NCBI GenBank assembly: GCA_030761205.1
Contig: JAULJL010000010.1
Location: 32,626,022-32,690,021, forward strand
Origin: Fremontodendron californicum
Lineage: Eukaryota > Streptophyta > Magnoliopsida > Malvales > Malvaceae
Direction of reading: 5' to 3'
DNA length: 64,000 nt
A program made the translations under genes and the position numbers. Within the stretch, counting starts at the first letter, position 1. Every line of letters starts with the position of its first letter. Of this stretch, positions 46,617 through 59,860 are shown piece after piece. Below the pieces are notes generated by a model, which was given only the letters and a program-made list of their open reading frames with translations, was not told the DNA's origin and did no database searches.

Positions 46617-48360
46617 GGGCGAGGTAAAAAGAGGGCTTTCAGAGAATTAAAAGAATGATACAAGCCAAATTGCAAGGATGGAGTACCCGCTGACTCTCAC
46701 AAGGTGGGAAAGAAATCTTCATCAAAGCGATCCTACAGGCTACACCCATGTATGCCATGAACTACTTCATGCTGCCAAAGTCTTTGTGTAAGGAGAGCAA
46801 TGGAATCATTAGCTCATATTGGTGGTCACATCAACAAGGTAAACGGGGAATACACTGGCTGTGTTGGGAGAAAATGTGCTTGTCAAAAGGAAAAAAGGGT
46901 GGTATGGTTCTAGGGACATGGAAAGTTTTAATCGGGCCTTGTCAAAATACTACCCATCAGCTTTTTTTTTTGGAATCAAATCTGGGAAGCAAACCATCTC
47001 AAACCTGGAGAAGCATATGGGGTGCGAAGACTATTCTGGAGAAAGGGATGAGGTGGAGAGTGGGAAATGGACAGTAGATAAGGATCTGGAAAGATAGATG
47101 GATTCCAACCTCAACTCCATTCATGGTTCAATCGGATAAAGGGTTAGTGGAGGAGAATACATTGGTCACATAACTAATTGATAAGAACACAGGCTAGTGG
47201 CGCAAAGAATTTAATTATAAGCACTTCAACTCGGAGGAAGCAGATACCATTTGTGGTTTACCTATCAGTAGAGTGAGGCATTCCGATGTGATGGTATGGC
47301 ATTTTGATAAGAAAGAAACATATTCGGTAAAATCAGACTATAAACTACTATATGATGAGCTACAAGAAGGTACCGAACCGTCAACCCTAGCAATATCCTT
47401 CTCAACATGGCATAGAATGTGGTCCATAGATCTCCCAACAAAAGTCCGAGTGATGTTCCGGTGACTCTGTCATGAAATCTTACCTGTAATGAAAAATATG
47501 CGCAAGAGAAAACTGAGAATTGATGGAAAATGCTTTTGATGTGGCTATGAGGAGGAGACATCATTGCATGCAATTCAGACATGTCCTGTAGCGACAACAG
47601 TTTAGGCAAAAGTGGGAATGGTATGGAACTCTTCCAACAACAATATGAACACCCTTGCCTACTGGGTTGAGACATTGTTTAGTAATTTGGAGAAGAGTCA
47701 GCTGCAGCAATTGATGACGACTGCATGGGCAATATGGCACGATAGGAACAGCGAACTGCATGGCGAACCAAGGCGCGATCCACATCAACAACAACCTTTA
47801 TCGGAGGATACATAACAGATTACACTGAGGCACAACTCCTTAAACTGGTTACTAGTACTGAGAGCAGTCAACGTTGGTTACCACCAGCCTTAGGGGCAGC
47901 CAAAGTCAATTTCGATAGAGCTTTTAATGTTGGAAGCAAGAGTGGAGGGGTAGGAGTGGTGATAAGAGATGATAAGGGTGATATTCTAGGAGCCTATTCG
48001 GCTAAGGTGTGCAACATGTCGGACTCTTTTATGGCAGAAGCAACAGAAGCTTTGAGAGCGTTAGAGTTTGCCAAAGATCCGAGACTTACAAAGATCGAAC
48101 TGGAAGGAGATGCACGAGGGATTATAACCAAACTCAGAAGCATGGAAATTGACTTATCTCCAATAGGAACAGTCATAGATGAAGCTAAATTCAAGGCAAC
48201 ATAATTTCTTTTTTGTGAGTTTAAGCATGTCAGGAGGGAGAGGAATAAGGCTTCAAATATTCTAGCAAAGCAAGGTTTTAAAACACAAATGATAGGGTGT
48301 GGGTTGAGGATTGTTTGGATTGAAATATCCAACATAATTAATGATGAATGTACCCATGCT
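46617..48360 (+). pseudogene. LINE ORF2 C-terminal part (RT tail, zf-RVT, RNase H-like)
   Basis: Broken frames give the segment after the reverse-transcriptase core (GIHWLCWEKMCLSKGKKGG), a zf-RVT block (WHRMWSIDLPTKVRVM), and an RNase H-like domain from about 47890 (GGVGVVIRDDKGDILGAYS, EATEALRALEFA, IELEGDARGI). The expected first catalytic Asp lies in KVNFDRAF and the glutamate in MAEATEAL. The frame breaks at KFKAT. Not functional. Confidence 0.75.
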
Positions 48361-48484
48361 TAATTTAAATGATATTTACTTTTCTCTCAAAAAAAGAAGA
48401 AGAAAGAAATGGATCTGTACAGTACTTTGTGAGGTGTATGGATTTAATTATTAATTATAATTTATTCATTGGAGTATTAGTTAT

Positions 48485-49348
48485 TTTTTTTTTTTTTTGA
48501 AAAGCATGATTTATTGCAAAAAAGATGTTCTTTTACAAACTAGAAAAACAGCATGCTGCAAAACAAAACTAAGGACTATAAGACAACAAATCTGACACCC
48601 TATTAACACCAGATTTGGCTAGCTTATCAGCCTCACCATTAGCCTCCCTCAAAATATGAATAATTTCCCAGTTTTGAACCACAGTTCGAACAAACTCTAG
48701 AGATCTTATAATTCTCAAAATCCGCCATGGGGCTCTACTTGGATTCCTAACCCAATCAACAACCATCTGGCAATCACATTCAATTATAAGTTTATGCGAT
48801 AGCACCCAAGACGAAGCACCAAAAATGAGGAAAGCTTCTTTGACGGCCCTTAATTCAGCCTCAAATGCCTTAGCAGAACCGATAGATTTAGAAAAAACTG
48901 CTTTCACCATACCTTGATTGTCGCGCAAAATACCGCCAATCCCCGCAGGACCGGGGTTACCACGCGCCGAACCATCGACGTTGAACTTAAGGCAGCCGGC
49001 AGGTGGCTTACTCCAAGTCACATCAACACCAACTTTCATTTTCCTCTTCAATCGACAAATAGCAGGTGACCACTTGGACTGCGAAAGCAGCCCTTCCTCA
49101 CAAGGCCATTTAGCCTTGGACCATAAAGCGAGTCTAAGTCTAATAGAGTCCAGTAACTGCCAAATAGCAACATTTTTCCTATTAAAAACAATATCATTCC
49201 TGTGCAACCAGATAGACCAAAGTGCAACAAAAAAACACATTCTCCACAATTTGCTGCAATGATTTGCTGGGAGCGCATGCTGCCACGCAAGAAAAAAACC
49301 CACGGCACTCCTTGGCGTGGACCAAGAAATACCCCAAGAAAGATAGCA
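48485..49348 (-). mobile_element. 5'-truncated LINE with RNase H ORF and target duplication
   Basis: It is flanked by a perfect 9-bp duplication attagttat (48476-48484 and 49349-49357). On the minus strand it ends with a poly(A) tail of about 15 bases at 48485-48499, preceded by AATAAA. This is a classic short LINE insertion from target-primed reverse transcription, about 0.86 kb long. Confidence 0.88.
48569..49303 (-). CDS. LINE RNase H-domain ORF (C-terminal fragment)
   Basis: An open frame of 244 codons, probably expressed only if a host promoter is nearby. The N-terminal part (CFFVALWSIWLHRNDIVFN) is the usual stretch before the domain in L1 ORF2. The RNase H domain shows FNVDGSARGNPGPAGIGG, AFEAELRAVKEA, IIECDCQMVVDW and ILREANGEADKLAK, so the D-E-D-D catalytic residues are all present. 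It is the undisturbed 3' end of a LINE different from the plus-strand one to the left. Confidence 0.85.
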   Translation of the reverse strand: MGFFLAWQHALPANHCSKLWRMCFFVALWSIWLHRNDIVFNRKNVAIWQLLDSIRLRLALWSKAKWPCEEGLLSQSKWSPAICRLKRKMKVGVDVTWSKPPAGCLKFNVDGSARGNPGPAGIGGILRDNQGMVKAVFSKSIGSAKAFEAELRAVKEAFLIFGASSWVLSHKLIIECDCQMVVDWVRNPSRAPWRILRIIRSLEFVRTVVQNWEIIHILREANGEADKLAKSGVNRVSDLLSYSP

Positions 49349-49732
49349 ATTAGTTATGAATGATATGATACAAGGATTATTATCTATACATTGATAATAA
49401 TTTTTTTTTAACTTTATAAATAAAGTTAAAAAATTATCATATATCTTATTTATTTATTTATTTATTACTTTTTAAATATAATTTAAAAATATATAATAAT
49501 TTTTTAATTTCATTTGTAAAATTAAAAAATTTAATTATCAGTTAATTCACGATACAATTCAATACAGGTAGAAATAGGAGTAAAAATAATTGAAATAGTA
49601 GTAGTACGTACAGAATTTGATAATGCGATGGGCCCCCATTCATTCCTAATTTCCTATGACGACTATGTCTTAAATAAATTTAATAATTGTATATTATTTT
49701 ATTTATTTTTATATTCACTAATACTAAGGGTT

Positions 49733-50100
49733 AGTTTATTAGTGTTAAAAAAAAATTTTGATTAAAAAAAGTTTGAGTTAAAAAAAATATCGTGAAAAAA
49801 TATGATTTAAATTTTTTTAAGTGTTCGGTATTGTTGTAAAAAAGTGTTATGAGAAATTAAAATGTTAAAAAAATATGATTAAAATAATAAAATTTAGAGA
49901 TTTTAGGATAATAAATTTATTTTATTCAAAACTCAATTTTCAAATCGCAAAAAATTTCAGTTTTTTTATTTTTTGATTTGGGTTGTTAAATCATGATTTT
50001 AATTACAAAATCTAAATTTTTTAATCCGTTTAACCATACATTTGAAATGAAACATAATTTTTGATCTCAAAAATTGTGTCACTATCAATATTAAACCGAT
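49733..50100. mobile_element. MITE-like repeat, copy A
   Basis: About 365 bp aligned in order with copy B at 51630-51978: shared ttaagtgttcggtattgttg-like, agaaattaaaatgt, aggataataaa, gttgttaaatcatgatttt-like and gaaacataatttttga segments. Terminal repeats are weak here. Non-coding. Confidence 0.6.
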
Positions 50101-50683
50101 CTAGATAAGTTTGCCTGCATCATGCTATGTTAAATATATAATATAATATAATATAAAAAAATGTTAACTAATGTCATTAAACAGTAATTAAAGTGATATA
50201 CATAGAAAGAAACTCGTAATTAATAACTTACCTTTTTTTTATTTATGTAAAAATAATATATTAAATACAATTTTTTTAAATTTATAATTAAACAAGTATT
50301 AACTCGTGTTTATAGATATCAATTAAACGAATTTTATGAAATAATATTAAAATGCTAATAAAGTAATAATACCTCTTACTCACTGTCTCTGACTATTTTG
50401 GTTTTGGATTTATTTATTCTGAATATATAAATAATGATATGAGATATCGAAGCCAGCCAGCCACACGCTCCCTTCTACGCGTGCTCAAGCCATTCAGTTG
50501 ACCGGCAGTAGACACCGGTTTCCTTGTCTTGTCCCGCGTCCAAACCGTGGGAATATTTATTTATACAATATAACACAGTACAACATCAAGTTGCCTTTAG
50601 GTTTAGGATTGGGGCCATACGCCAAGGCCAAGTACTCTTCCGGTCCTTGAAGAGTCAAGAATGGCAATTCACAAGTAATAAAA

Positions 50684-50686
<3 letters not shown>

Positions 50687-50742
<56 letters not shown>
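50687..50742. repeat. (AT)28 microsatellite
   Basis: An uninterrupted AT dinucleotide run of 56 bp, the longest in the window. Confidence 0.95.
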
Positions 50743-50746
<4 letters not shown>

Positions 50747-51629
50747 AGCACTAATGCAAACCACTGGAGTCATTGAATGACAAGTCATTGCCTACCCTAA
50801 TTTCCATGATCATATCATAACATATAAGACCAGAAAATTAACTAAAAATTTCCATGATCATATCACAACATATAAGACGAGAAAATTAACTAAGTTATTC
50901 AACAACATACTGTATCTATCAATCAATATTAAATAATTAACTAACCGATTTTAGATTTATTTGGAAGGAATGTGCATAAGATAAAATGAAATGGAAATGG
51001 AAGGAATATGATTACAAATTAGAAGAATAGCAAGATTGATTGAGACTTACTATTTGGGATTACACATGTTAATGGGTGGGGTCAAATTTGATTTGAGTCG
51101 AGTTCATGAAAAATATAAACGGATTTTATGATTGTTCAGGTTTGATTCGGTTTAAAATATGAATCTCATTTTATTTTGAGGTTGTCCCTGCATGTAAAAG
51201 GCTATTTAGATTCGCACATGTTTATCCAAATTTTATATAAAATGATTGATCTTTTTTAAAAAAATCGATTTTTTTGCACAGAAAAATTTTCAAGACTTGT
51301 TAAACTAAAAGGGATTGATCCTTAAAAATTCGATTTAGATACATTAAGAGGTCGATCATTCTTAAAAAAAAAAAAATTGATTTATTTGAATATTAATATT
51401 ACTAATAGCAAAATAGGTCAAACTGTCTTGAGTAAAAAATATTATGTCCAAGGTCTAATCTACTTTTCAATCAGTTTTTTTTTTGTCCAAATTATTTTTT
51501 GAATCTAATATTTCTAACAAAATCTCTATAATATCAGATAAACTTTCAAACTTAAACGGATAACTCAATCCTTGAATATATCTAGGTAGAATCACCAATG
51601 CAATTGCAACGAAATGATCGATTTAAGAC

Positions 51630-51978
51630 TAGTTTAACACTGCTGTTGAAAAAGCTTGGGTTGAAAAAAAGTGTGGTGAAAAACTGTGATTTAAGAACTT
51701 TTAAGTGTTTGACATTATTACGAAAAAGTGTTGTGAAAAATTAAAATGTCAAAAAAAAAATATATTTAAAATAATAAAAGTGTAGAGATGTGAGGATAAT
51801 AAAGTTATTTTATCAAAAGCTAATTTCTAAAGCCCGAAAACTTTATTTTTTTGGTTTTTTGAGTTGTCAAACCATAATTTCAATTGCAAAAACCAATTTT
51901 TTTTTTATCTTTTTAGCATTGCATTTGTAGTGAAACGTAATTTTTGAACTCAAAAGCTGTATCAACAATAATGCTAAA
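51630..51978. mobile_element. MITE-like repeat, copy B
   Basis: The ends pair as imperfect inverted repeats: left gtttaacactgctgttga, right (reversed) gtttagcattattgttga. Internal text matches copy A. It resembles abundant plant MITEs that begin with gtttagcattgctgttg. Target duplication not resolved. Confidence 0.65.
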
Positions 51979-52376
51979 CGGGACCGTAGTGCGACGTGTG
52001 CTCTAGGAGTGTGCAACACGTGTGGGAACTGTATCGTACGCTCCACAGAGGCGCGTGAATTATTCCTTTGTGTGAACTAATATAACTGATGCAATAATAA
52101 TATAGAATAGTATATAGTAATAGTAATACTAGTAGGAGGAGGAGGAGGAGGAGGAGGAGATTTGGGTGGTCCGTTGGGGAGCCGTGGACTTGGAAGGAAA
52201 CTGGGAAAGCGCTCAAACTCAATCAAAAAGGTTTTAAGATTGGGCAGAGAAAAATCGGAGTTTGAAACTCTCTTTCACCACTCACCACCACTCTAGCCTA
52301 GGAAGGACGACTATAATAAGTTTTTTTTCCTTAAAAAAAAAAAACCCAAGTCTCTCTCACTAAGAGTCGGTTTCCA

Positions 52377-55300
52377 ATGGAGCCAGAATCTGGAATCTCG
52401 ATTCCTTCTCCTTCTCGAAATCCTTCCCCGGTTAGGGTTTATTTATTTATTTATTTTTTAAGATTTTGAATCTTGTTCTTCTGTGTTTGATTTTCATTTC
52501 ATTTCTAATTCCTAATTTGCTTCTTTTCCGATGCTTTAGAATCTGGATGCATCTCCTTTGTCTTAACTTATCTATTTCTTCTCAATCTCAGCTCTACTAT
52601 TAACTCAGCTATAGTCGTCGCTTCGTTCTTTATTTTAATCCACTGTTTAGTTGAGTGAGCATAGATTTTCATCAATCAATCACACTCTATTAAGCTTTTC
52701 CTAACCTACCCTCTGCTCATTTTCAGCTTACTTTGCTTTCCATGTGATCTTTTTTTTTTTTCTTTCTTTCAACTGATTCTTCTGATATAATATATCTTTA
52801 AATTTGAAATATTTTGAGTTTTCCTCATTGATCCAAAGCCCTATTCTAAGAAGTTTAAATAAAGATCAGTTGTTCATTTTGGTAGAATGTTATAGGTAGT
52901 AAACCAATTTATTGATTCTAGTTCTAAATCTGTGGCGTAATAGGAAAACTCTAATGCTATGTTTGGTCGGGAGAATGGAAAGGGCGAATGGTGGAAATTT
53001 TTTAATCTAATGGTTGAGAATTGAGATTCATAAACATATTCTAATTTGTAGCTCAACCATTCGATTAAAACTTTTTCCCTTCCCTTCCCCTTTCTTTCAT
53101 TCCTACCAAATGGAGTGTAACTGTTTTATTGGATAAAATCTCACCTTTAACTATTTGCACATGCTATTGGTTTTTTTTTATAACTTTTTTGTGCTTCCCG
53201 CAGTGATCACCTTTATAATTTCTAAGCTTGGAATTGCTAAAGTTTTGACCTGCTTCCTGAGGACAAGGACAACTATCCTGCATAATCAGTGTGTCCTATT
53301 CCTACTTCAACAATGCCAAAATTACTTGCTGGTCACTGCGGCAAAATCATGTATCTAATTTCCACTGTTGTCAAAACAACTTTTTGAAAACCAGCATGAG
53401 GGCATTGCAACAATTTGTACTTTGCATATGATAGCTTTGGTGTTGATTCCTAATATTGGAATACTGTCCTCAAATTTTTTTTTTTAAAAAAAAAAAAATT
53501 TAGATTTGCCTTTTCTAGTTAATATTTTCTATATTGACCACTGCTTGAGCTGGAGTTTTAGTTTTAGGTATGTTTCAGCATTATCATTATGTTGTTATTT
53601 GAAACTGTAAATTATTAAGTAACTGTATCACTTTTGCAGCTTTCGTGGGTCAATCTCTCCAGGAACCTAATATTAGCGTACCAGAGCTTCGGGGTGGTGT
53701 ATGGAGACCTGAGCACTTCACCTCTTTATGTTTTCAAAAGTACGTTCATAGGGAAGTTGCAGAATCATCCGAATGAAGATGCAATATTTGGAGCATTTTC
53801 CTTGATTTTTTGGACGCTTACATTGATACCCCTTCTTAAATACGTGTTTATTGTGCTGAGTGCAGATGATAGCGGTGAAGGTGCGGTGAATCATTAAACT
53901 TCATAATGGATATTACTCTTCAATAAAATCAATTATGTATCCCTTTGGCTAATCATTTGCAAGCTGATATATATGAATTCTTATCAGGTGGCACTTTTGC
54001 TCTTTACTCGCTGCTTTGTAGGCATGCAAAGTTTAGCTTGCTTCCCAATCAGCAAGCAGCTGATGAAGAGCTCTCAGCCTACAAATATGGGCCTTCAACA
54101 CAGGCCATTGGTTCTCCATTGAAGCGATTTTTGGAGAAGCATAAAAGGCTAAGGACAGCCCTTCTCGTTGTGGTACTCTTTGGTGCTTCTATGGTCATAG
54201 GTGATGGTGTGCTCACTCCAGCAATATCAGGTAGATATTAATATGGGTAACTAAATTTGAACATCACAAATTCTTAGGTTATCATCTTTCTGGCTGTGGA
54301 TTATAAAGTTTAATACTTTTGCTTTCCTGGAATTTCCTCTTAAACATATTTGGCATTTGGGACAATAAGCAAAGTGATAGGTGCTAGCTTTTATTACGTC
54401 AATATGATTGTGGATGAAGGTTGTGAGCTTGAGAAGAAATTCCGATGAAGAGCTCTGCTGATATTTTGCACATGAACAAAACAAGAGATTTCTATGAATA
54501 ACTTCGCTGGTATTTTACATTTTATAGACACAATGCAACGAAGATTTAATCCCAAACTAGAGGGGAAGGTTAATCGAATCCTTTTCCTCGAATTTGCTTG
54601 GCTGAACCATTTGCCAGACCATGCAATCGGTGAGACAACTTTGCATGTCGTGTTAGGATTTTCACAACTATGATTCATTCAGTGTGCCTATTTCTCAAAT
54701 GGACATAGTTGACCTCCAATGATTTAGTTACGGGGACTGATCATCAGAAATACTTTCATGAGCATGGTGGTGCCATCGTAGACTTCACTATGTGCTCTTT
54801 TTTTTTTTCTCGAGCGGTTGCATGATTCCTCCTGCCTATAGTATATATTGTTTGCGGTGGATGCTGTTTGACATGTCCTGATTCTGATACTTCATCATTT
54901 AAGTAAAATTTCCATCTGTTTTGTTGCTGTACCTGGTGGCTCTTTTTCTGGAACTGGCTGTGTTAATGGTTTCTCTCTCTCAATGGTTAAGGGGTTTAAT
55001 GTTTTTACATTTGCAGTTCTGTCATCGGTGTCTGGGCTACAAGTTACTGAAAAGAAATTAACTAGTGGTAATTCAGCTCTCTAATTTGGTTTTCTTTTCC
55101 TTTATTACTTATATTAAGTTCTGGGTTCACAATTCCTCTTGATATTTCCTTTTCCCCATAGGACTTAATAAATTGGCTTTATTTTGAACCTAGGCGAACT
55201 CGTCTTGCTTGCTTGTGTCATATTGGTGGGCCTATTTGCTCTGCAGCATTTTGGTACGCACAGGGTAGCTTTTATGTTTGCTCCGATTGTGATCATCTGG

Positions 55301-57956
55301 CTGGTATCAATTTTTTCCATTGGCTTGTACAACATAATACATTGGAACCCGAAGATTGTTCGTGCAATTTCTCCATATTATATTATCAAGTTCTTTAGAG
55401 AAACTGGTAAAGATGGCTGGATTTCTCTTGGAGGGATCCTCCTCTCAATAACTGGTAGGTTGCATCTGATATTAACCGAATACAGCATGGCTTTTATTTT
55501 AATTGACTAAGTTGATAGATGGTTGCTGATTTGAATGTGCTGATCATGTGCACTTTTTGGGTCTCACCAGGTACTGAAGCTATGTTTGCAGACCTTGGTC
55601 ATTTCACTGCCTTATCAATTAGGGTGAGCGTAACTCCTCCTTTTGTTCGTATTTTTTTTCACTCCTGAAGTGATAGTAAATTTTGGGTTGAATGTAAGAG
55701 TTCTATCCCCTTGCCATATACACCTCATCCTCTTGCCATCTTAAGCTACCTCTGTTGAACTTAATACCTGTGTTTTGAATTATATATAAGTTAGAAACTT
55801 GATAATTTCCTGGTCGTGCAGCTTGCATTTGCATTTGTAATATACCCGTGTTTGGTTGTTCAATACATGGGTCAGGCTGCGTTCTTGTCAAGAAACCTGC
55901 AATCAATTCCTAACAGTTTTTATGACTCAATTCCTGGTTAGTGCAATCTGATATCAACTGTATTGCTTCAAAAAATTGTTATAACATTTAAGTTTGTGTA
56001 ATTTTTCGTTTTATCCTTGCAGGTCCTGTTTTTTGGCCTATCTTTGTAATTGCCACCCTTGCAGCTATTGTTGGGAGTCAGGCTGTTATAACTGCCACTT
56101 TTTCTATAATCAAACAATGCCATGCCCTTGGATGCTTCCCTCGAGTCAAAGTTGTTCACACCTCAAAACATATATATGGCCAGATCTACATCCCAGAAAT
56201 AAACTGGATACTCATGATACTTACTCTTGCCATAACTATTGGGTTTCAAGATACAACTTTAATCGGAAATGCTTATGGTAATTCATTCTCTGAAAATGCT
56301 CCCGTTCTCCTCACATGTTCTTGATAAAAATATGATTAAACAATAATTAAATTTTGTGCCTACTGCCTATATCAAGTATTAAATTACAAGTTCATTTAAA
56401 ATGGGTATTCTCTTTTGTAGCCAAACTTTGTCAATGCCTTTCCTTGCTTATAGCCACAGCCACTGGAAATGGACTTTGTTACATACACTTTAGAGTTTGG
56501 ACTTGAAATGACTACTAGTAAACTTCTTGTGTTCTTCCTTTTCTCTTACACAGTAAACTTGATCACTTCCATAATATAGAGGAAAATATGTGAAGACTGA
56601 AGTAGTTACAGGAGAAAACTTTTTAACTTAACAACTTTGTAGTATATTTATGATTTTTTTTTTCCTGTTATATCCAGCACCCTCGAGATATTTGTGTACT
56701 AACATATTGGTGAATTTATTATGGTTTATATAGACTGTGAGTACAGTTCTTGATCACATAGTTCAGATTTTACAGATAGTTCCTTACTACTTGCATCAAC
56801 TTGCCTGTCGTACTTGTCTTTGGTGATGATGTTTCATATTTGGTTTTGGTTTTCAGGACTTGCATGCATGACGGTGATCTTCATTACAACATTTCTCATG
56901 GCACTCGTGATAACCTTTGTTTGGCAGAAAAGTGTTTTGCTTGCTGCAATATTCCTTCTGTTCTTCTGGTTTAGTGAAGGGGTTTACTTATCAGCAGCAC
57001 TCATGAAAGTGCCTCAAGGAGGATGGGTGCCTCTTGTGCTGTCGTTCATCTTTATGATGGTTATGTACATTTGGCACTATGGGACTCGCAAGAAGTACAA
57101 CTTTGACCTGCACAACAAAGTATCACTGAAATGGTTGCTTGGCTTGGGTCCTAGCCTTGGTATTGTCCGTGTGCCTGGGATTGGCCTTATTTACTCCGAA
57201 CTGGCGACAGGAGTCCCTGCAATCTTCTCCCACTTTGTCACAAACCTGCCTGCGTTCCATAAGGTGTTAGTTTTTGTTTGTGTGAAATCAGTTCCAGTCC
57301 CATATGTTTCACCAGAAGAACGCTATCTTATTGGTCGGATATGCCCCAGGCCATATCGCATGTATAGGTGTATTGTCAGGTATGGGTACAAAGATATCCA
57401 GCGAGATGATGGGGATTTTGAGAACCAGCTTATACAAAGCATAGCAGAGTTCATCCAGATGGAAGCTGGAGAAGCACAAGTTTGTAGTTCTGAGAGTTCA
57501 TCATATGATGGGAGGATGGCTGTTATAAGTAGCAGGAGCATCCAATCAAGCTCGAGTTTAGTAGTTAGGGAGATAGAGGATTGCAGTGGTAGCAAGTCCA
57601 TAGAAAGCAGCAAATCCGTAACGCTACAGAGCTTGCGATGTGCTTATGATGATGATGATGATGAGAATCCAGCAGTTAGGAGGCGGCATGTGAGGTTTCA
57701 GCTACCAACAACAAGTCATGGTATGGATATTTGTGTTAGGGAAGAGCTGATGGATTTGATCCAGGCAAAGGAAGCAGGGGTTGCGTATATAATGGGTCAT
57801 TCATATGTGAAGGCCAGGAGAAGTTCATCATTTTTGAAAAAGCTTGTGATTAATATGGGGTATTCATTTCTGAGAAAGAACTGCAGGGGCCCTGCCGTAG
57901 CACTAAACATTCCTCACATCAATCTCATTGAAGTTGGAATGATATATTATGTGTAG
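52377..57956 (+). CDS. KUP3: Potassium transporter, KUP/HAK/KT family (KUP3-type)
   Basis: Predicted 790 aa from nine exons: 52377-52430, 53640-53880, 53988-54230, 55017-55067, 55194-55454, 55571-55623, 55822-55936, 56023-56277 and 56857-57956; the sum is in frame. A proton-coupled potassium uptake carrier of cell membranes. The family signature GVVYGDLSTSPLYVF is at residues 36-50, followed by about twelve membrane segments (for example LLVVVLFGASMVIGDGVLTP and VLLACVILVGLFALQ), then the motif GGWVPLVLSFIF and a cytosolic C-terminal domain with FVCVKSVPVPYV, CIVRYGYKD and GHSYVKARRSS. The end GMIYYV is typical. Length and start MEPESGIS agree with Arabidopsis KUP3/POT4 (At3g02050) as recalled. 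An acidic run DDDDDEN lies in the C-terminal loop. No lesion seen. Confidence 0.95.
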
Positions 57957-59420
57957 TCAGTCATTTGAGAAGAATCTGTATGAGGTAGCTAGCTAGCTAT
58001 TGGCTTTACCTAGTAGGCTAGGAGCATGATTGAAGGCACATACATTGCAATCCGAGGGTCTGTGACTGTCTTTTGGATTCATATCGTGCTTTTCATGCGC
58101 ACCAAAACTTTCATTTTAGTTACTCTCTCGTCTCACCTTTTTTCCATGTACATCATACATAAAATGACATTTTCACTCATCTAGACTATTATTGTTATTC
58201 ACCTCATAATATTAATAATAGAGATCCAGACTTTTTAAGTATTTTACTATTCCTATTCCTATTTAGGATTTATTTCAGGCAGTGTTGATTGATTAATTAA
58301 AGATTGAAAATCATTGCATTACTTATATTAATGAATTAAGTCCAATAATCAAACTTGTTCACCTAGATATTTATCTAAATATATATAAAATTGACTACAA
58401 TGACATGTGTCTTCTTTAGGACATGGTTGAAAATTTTTAAATTGTTTAAGATATTTATGATAAATCAATAAAAAAAATAAAACAATATTTTTGACAAATA
58501 AAAAAATAAAATAAATGTTTCAGTTCAATAAAAAAAACTAGAGATTTTTCATATTTTTCACGTATCGATCCGCGGTTTGTACGCTCGACCTTCGATGATT
58601 TTTTACTTATTTTTCAAAATTTTAATTATTTTAATATTTTGGGATTTTTGATCTTTTATAATATTTTAGAAAATAATAAATTGATAAAATAAAAACCAAA
58701 ATTTTATTTTGTTATTGTTCATTTATTATTTTTTATATTTAAAAAATTAAATAGGCAGAATAAAAATATAAAAAATGGGTTAGTAGCTTATTAATTTAAT
58801 AAGAAAGGGAAAATTTCAATATTTTTTCAATATAAATAAAAATTTATGAAATTAAATTTATTAATAATAATAAAAATAATTTAGTTTGAGATTATATTTT
58901 AAATGATAATTTTATTTCACAATTACATTGTCGTCGTTAAAAGAACATGAAAATTAATATATTTTTATATCATAAAAAAAATATTATACAATAAGATGTA
59001 AATATTTTTAAAAATAAAGAACACTTACAAATTAATAATTAATATTATCAAGACTTTTAACATTGGCCCAGGCTCCAGACTTGGCAATGGCAAACATTAG
59101 GCGTAGCCAAGCGCACATCTGATCTGGGTTCATCTCATCTCATCTCATGCCCTGCTGTCCTTCATTCAAGGACTGTCGGTTTAATTACTATATATGGTCC
59201 GTGTTTCTTAAACGTTCGCCACATGCCAACAAGCCCTCTCTTTTTAGTTGTTTGAAGGTAGCTTCACCTATCCAACGCCCACTGCCGCCCTCCTTCAAAT
59301 GTAAGCACTTGGTCCCCAAGCCCCAAACCAAGCTGAAGTCAAAAACGTAAGAGTCAACTAGCATGGCAGAAGTTGGGTCACCAACTCACAATCACAACCT
59401 TTACATCCCAAACTTTATTC
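57957..59420. other. Intergenic between KUP3 and the LTP-like gene
   Basis: It begins with the KUP3 3'-UTR (to about 58200). The rest is AT-rich and non-coding; nothing recognised up to the TATA-like run. Confidence 0.5.
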
Positions 59421-59430
59421 TTATATATAT
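59421..59430 (+). promoter_or_regulatory. Possible TATA box of the LTP-like gene
   Basis: TTATATATAT about 43 bp upstream of the ATG at 59473. The leader would be short. Moderate support. Confidence 0.4.
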
Positions 59431-59472
59431 GTGTACTAGTGTTGGCAAATTAATTGAAGGCAGAGCAGCTGG

Positions 59473-59824
59473 ATGGAGATGAGGCTTTGGGCGTGCTGCT
59501 TTGTAACTATACTAGTGATTCTGGCAAATTTGGTGGCGGAGGGACGGGGTCAGAACTCCTCCTCATGTCTAAACCAGCTTGTTCCTTGCCTGAATTACCT
59601 TAATGGGAATGGAGATGTGCCTGATAGCTGTTGTGATCCTCTGAAATCTTTGATTAAATCGAAACCAGAATGCTTGTGTAGTATGATAAGCAACAAGGGT
59701 AGCAGAGAAGCTGAGCAGGCAGGCATCAATGTGACAGAAGCTCAACAGTTGCCTGGACGCTGCGGCCAGCATGTCAACCCACTTCTTTGCCTTTCAGGTA
59801 TCTATCTATCTCTCTTATAACAAT

Positions 59825-59860
<36 letters not shown>

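Larger units (their letters stand above)
42880..48400 (+). mobile_element. Degenerate LINE (L1-like), with RT core missing
   Basis: The order on the plus strand is ORF1 (DUF4283-type gag with CCHC), endonuclease, then a non-LINE insert (45102-46615), the C-terminal side of reverse transcriptase (GGKEIFIKAILQATPMYAMN near 46710), a zf-RVT region (VKSDYKLLYDELQEG, about 47330), and an RNase H-like domain. The 3' end is an A/G-rich tail at about 48391-48406. Stops and frameshifts are frequent. The catalytic part of reverse transcriptase is absent. The 5' limit is approximate. Confidence 0.8.
49358..52376. other. AT-rich intergenic region upstream of the KUP3 gene
   Basis: It contains two related MITE-like copies, a 56-bp (AT)n microsatellite and, near the KUP3 leader, a (GGA)n run at 52134-52160. 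Around 50795-50895 a short segment (catgatcatatca...catataagac) is repeated. The leader probably lies within about 52200-52376. No gene supported. Confidence 0.55.
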
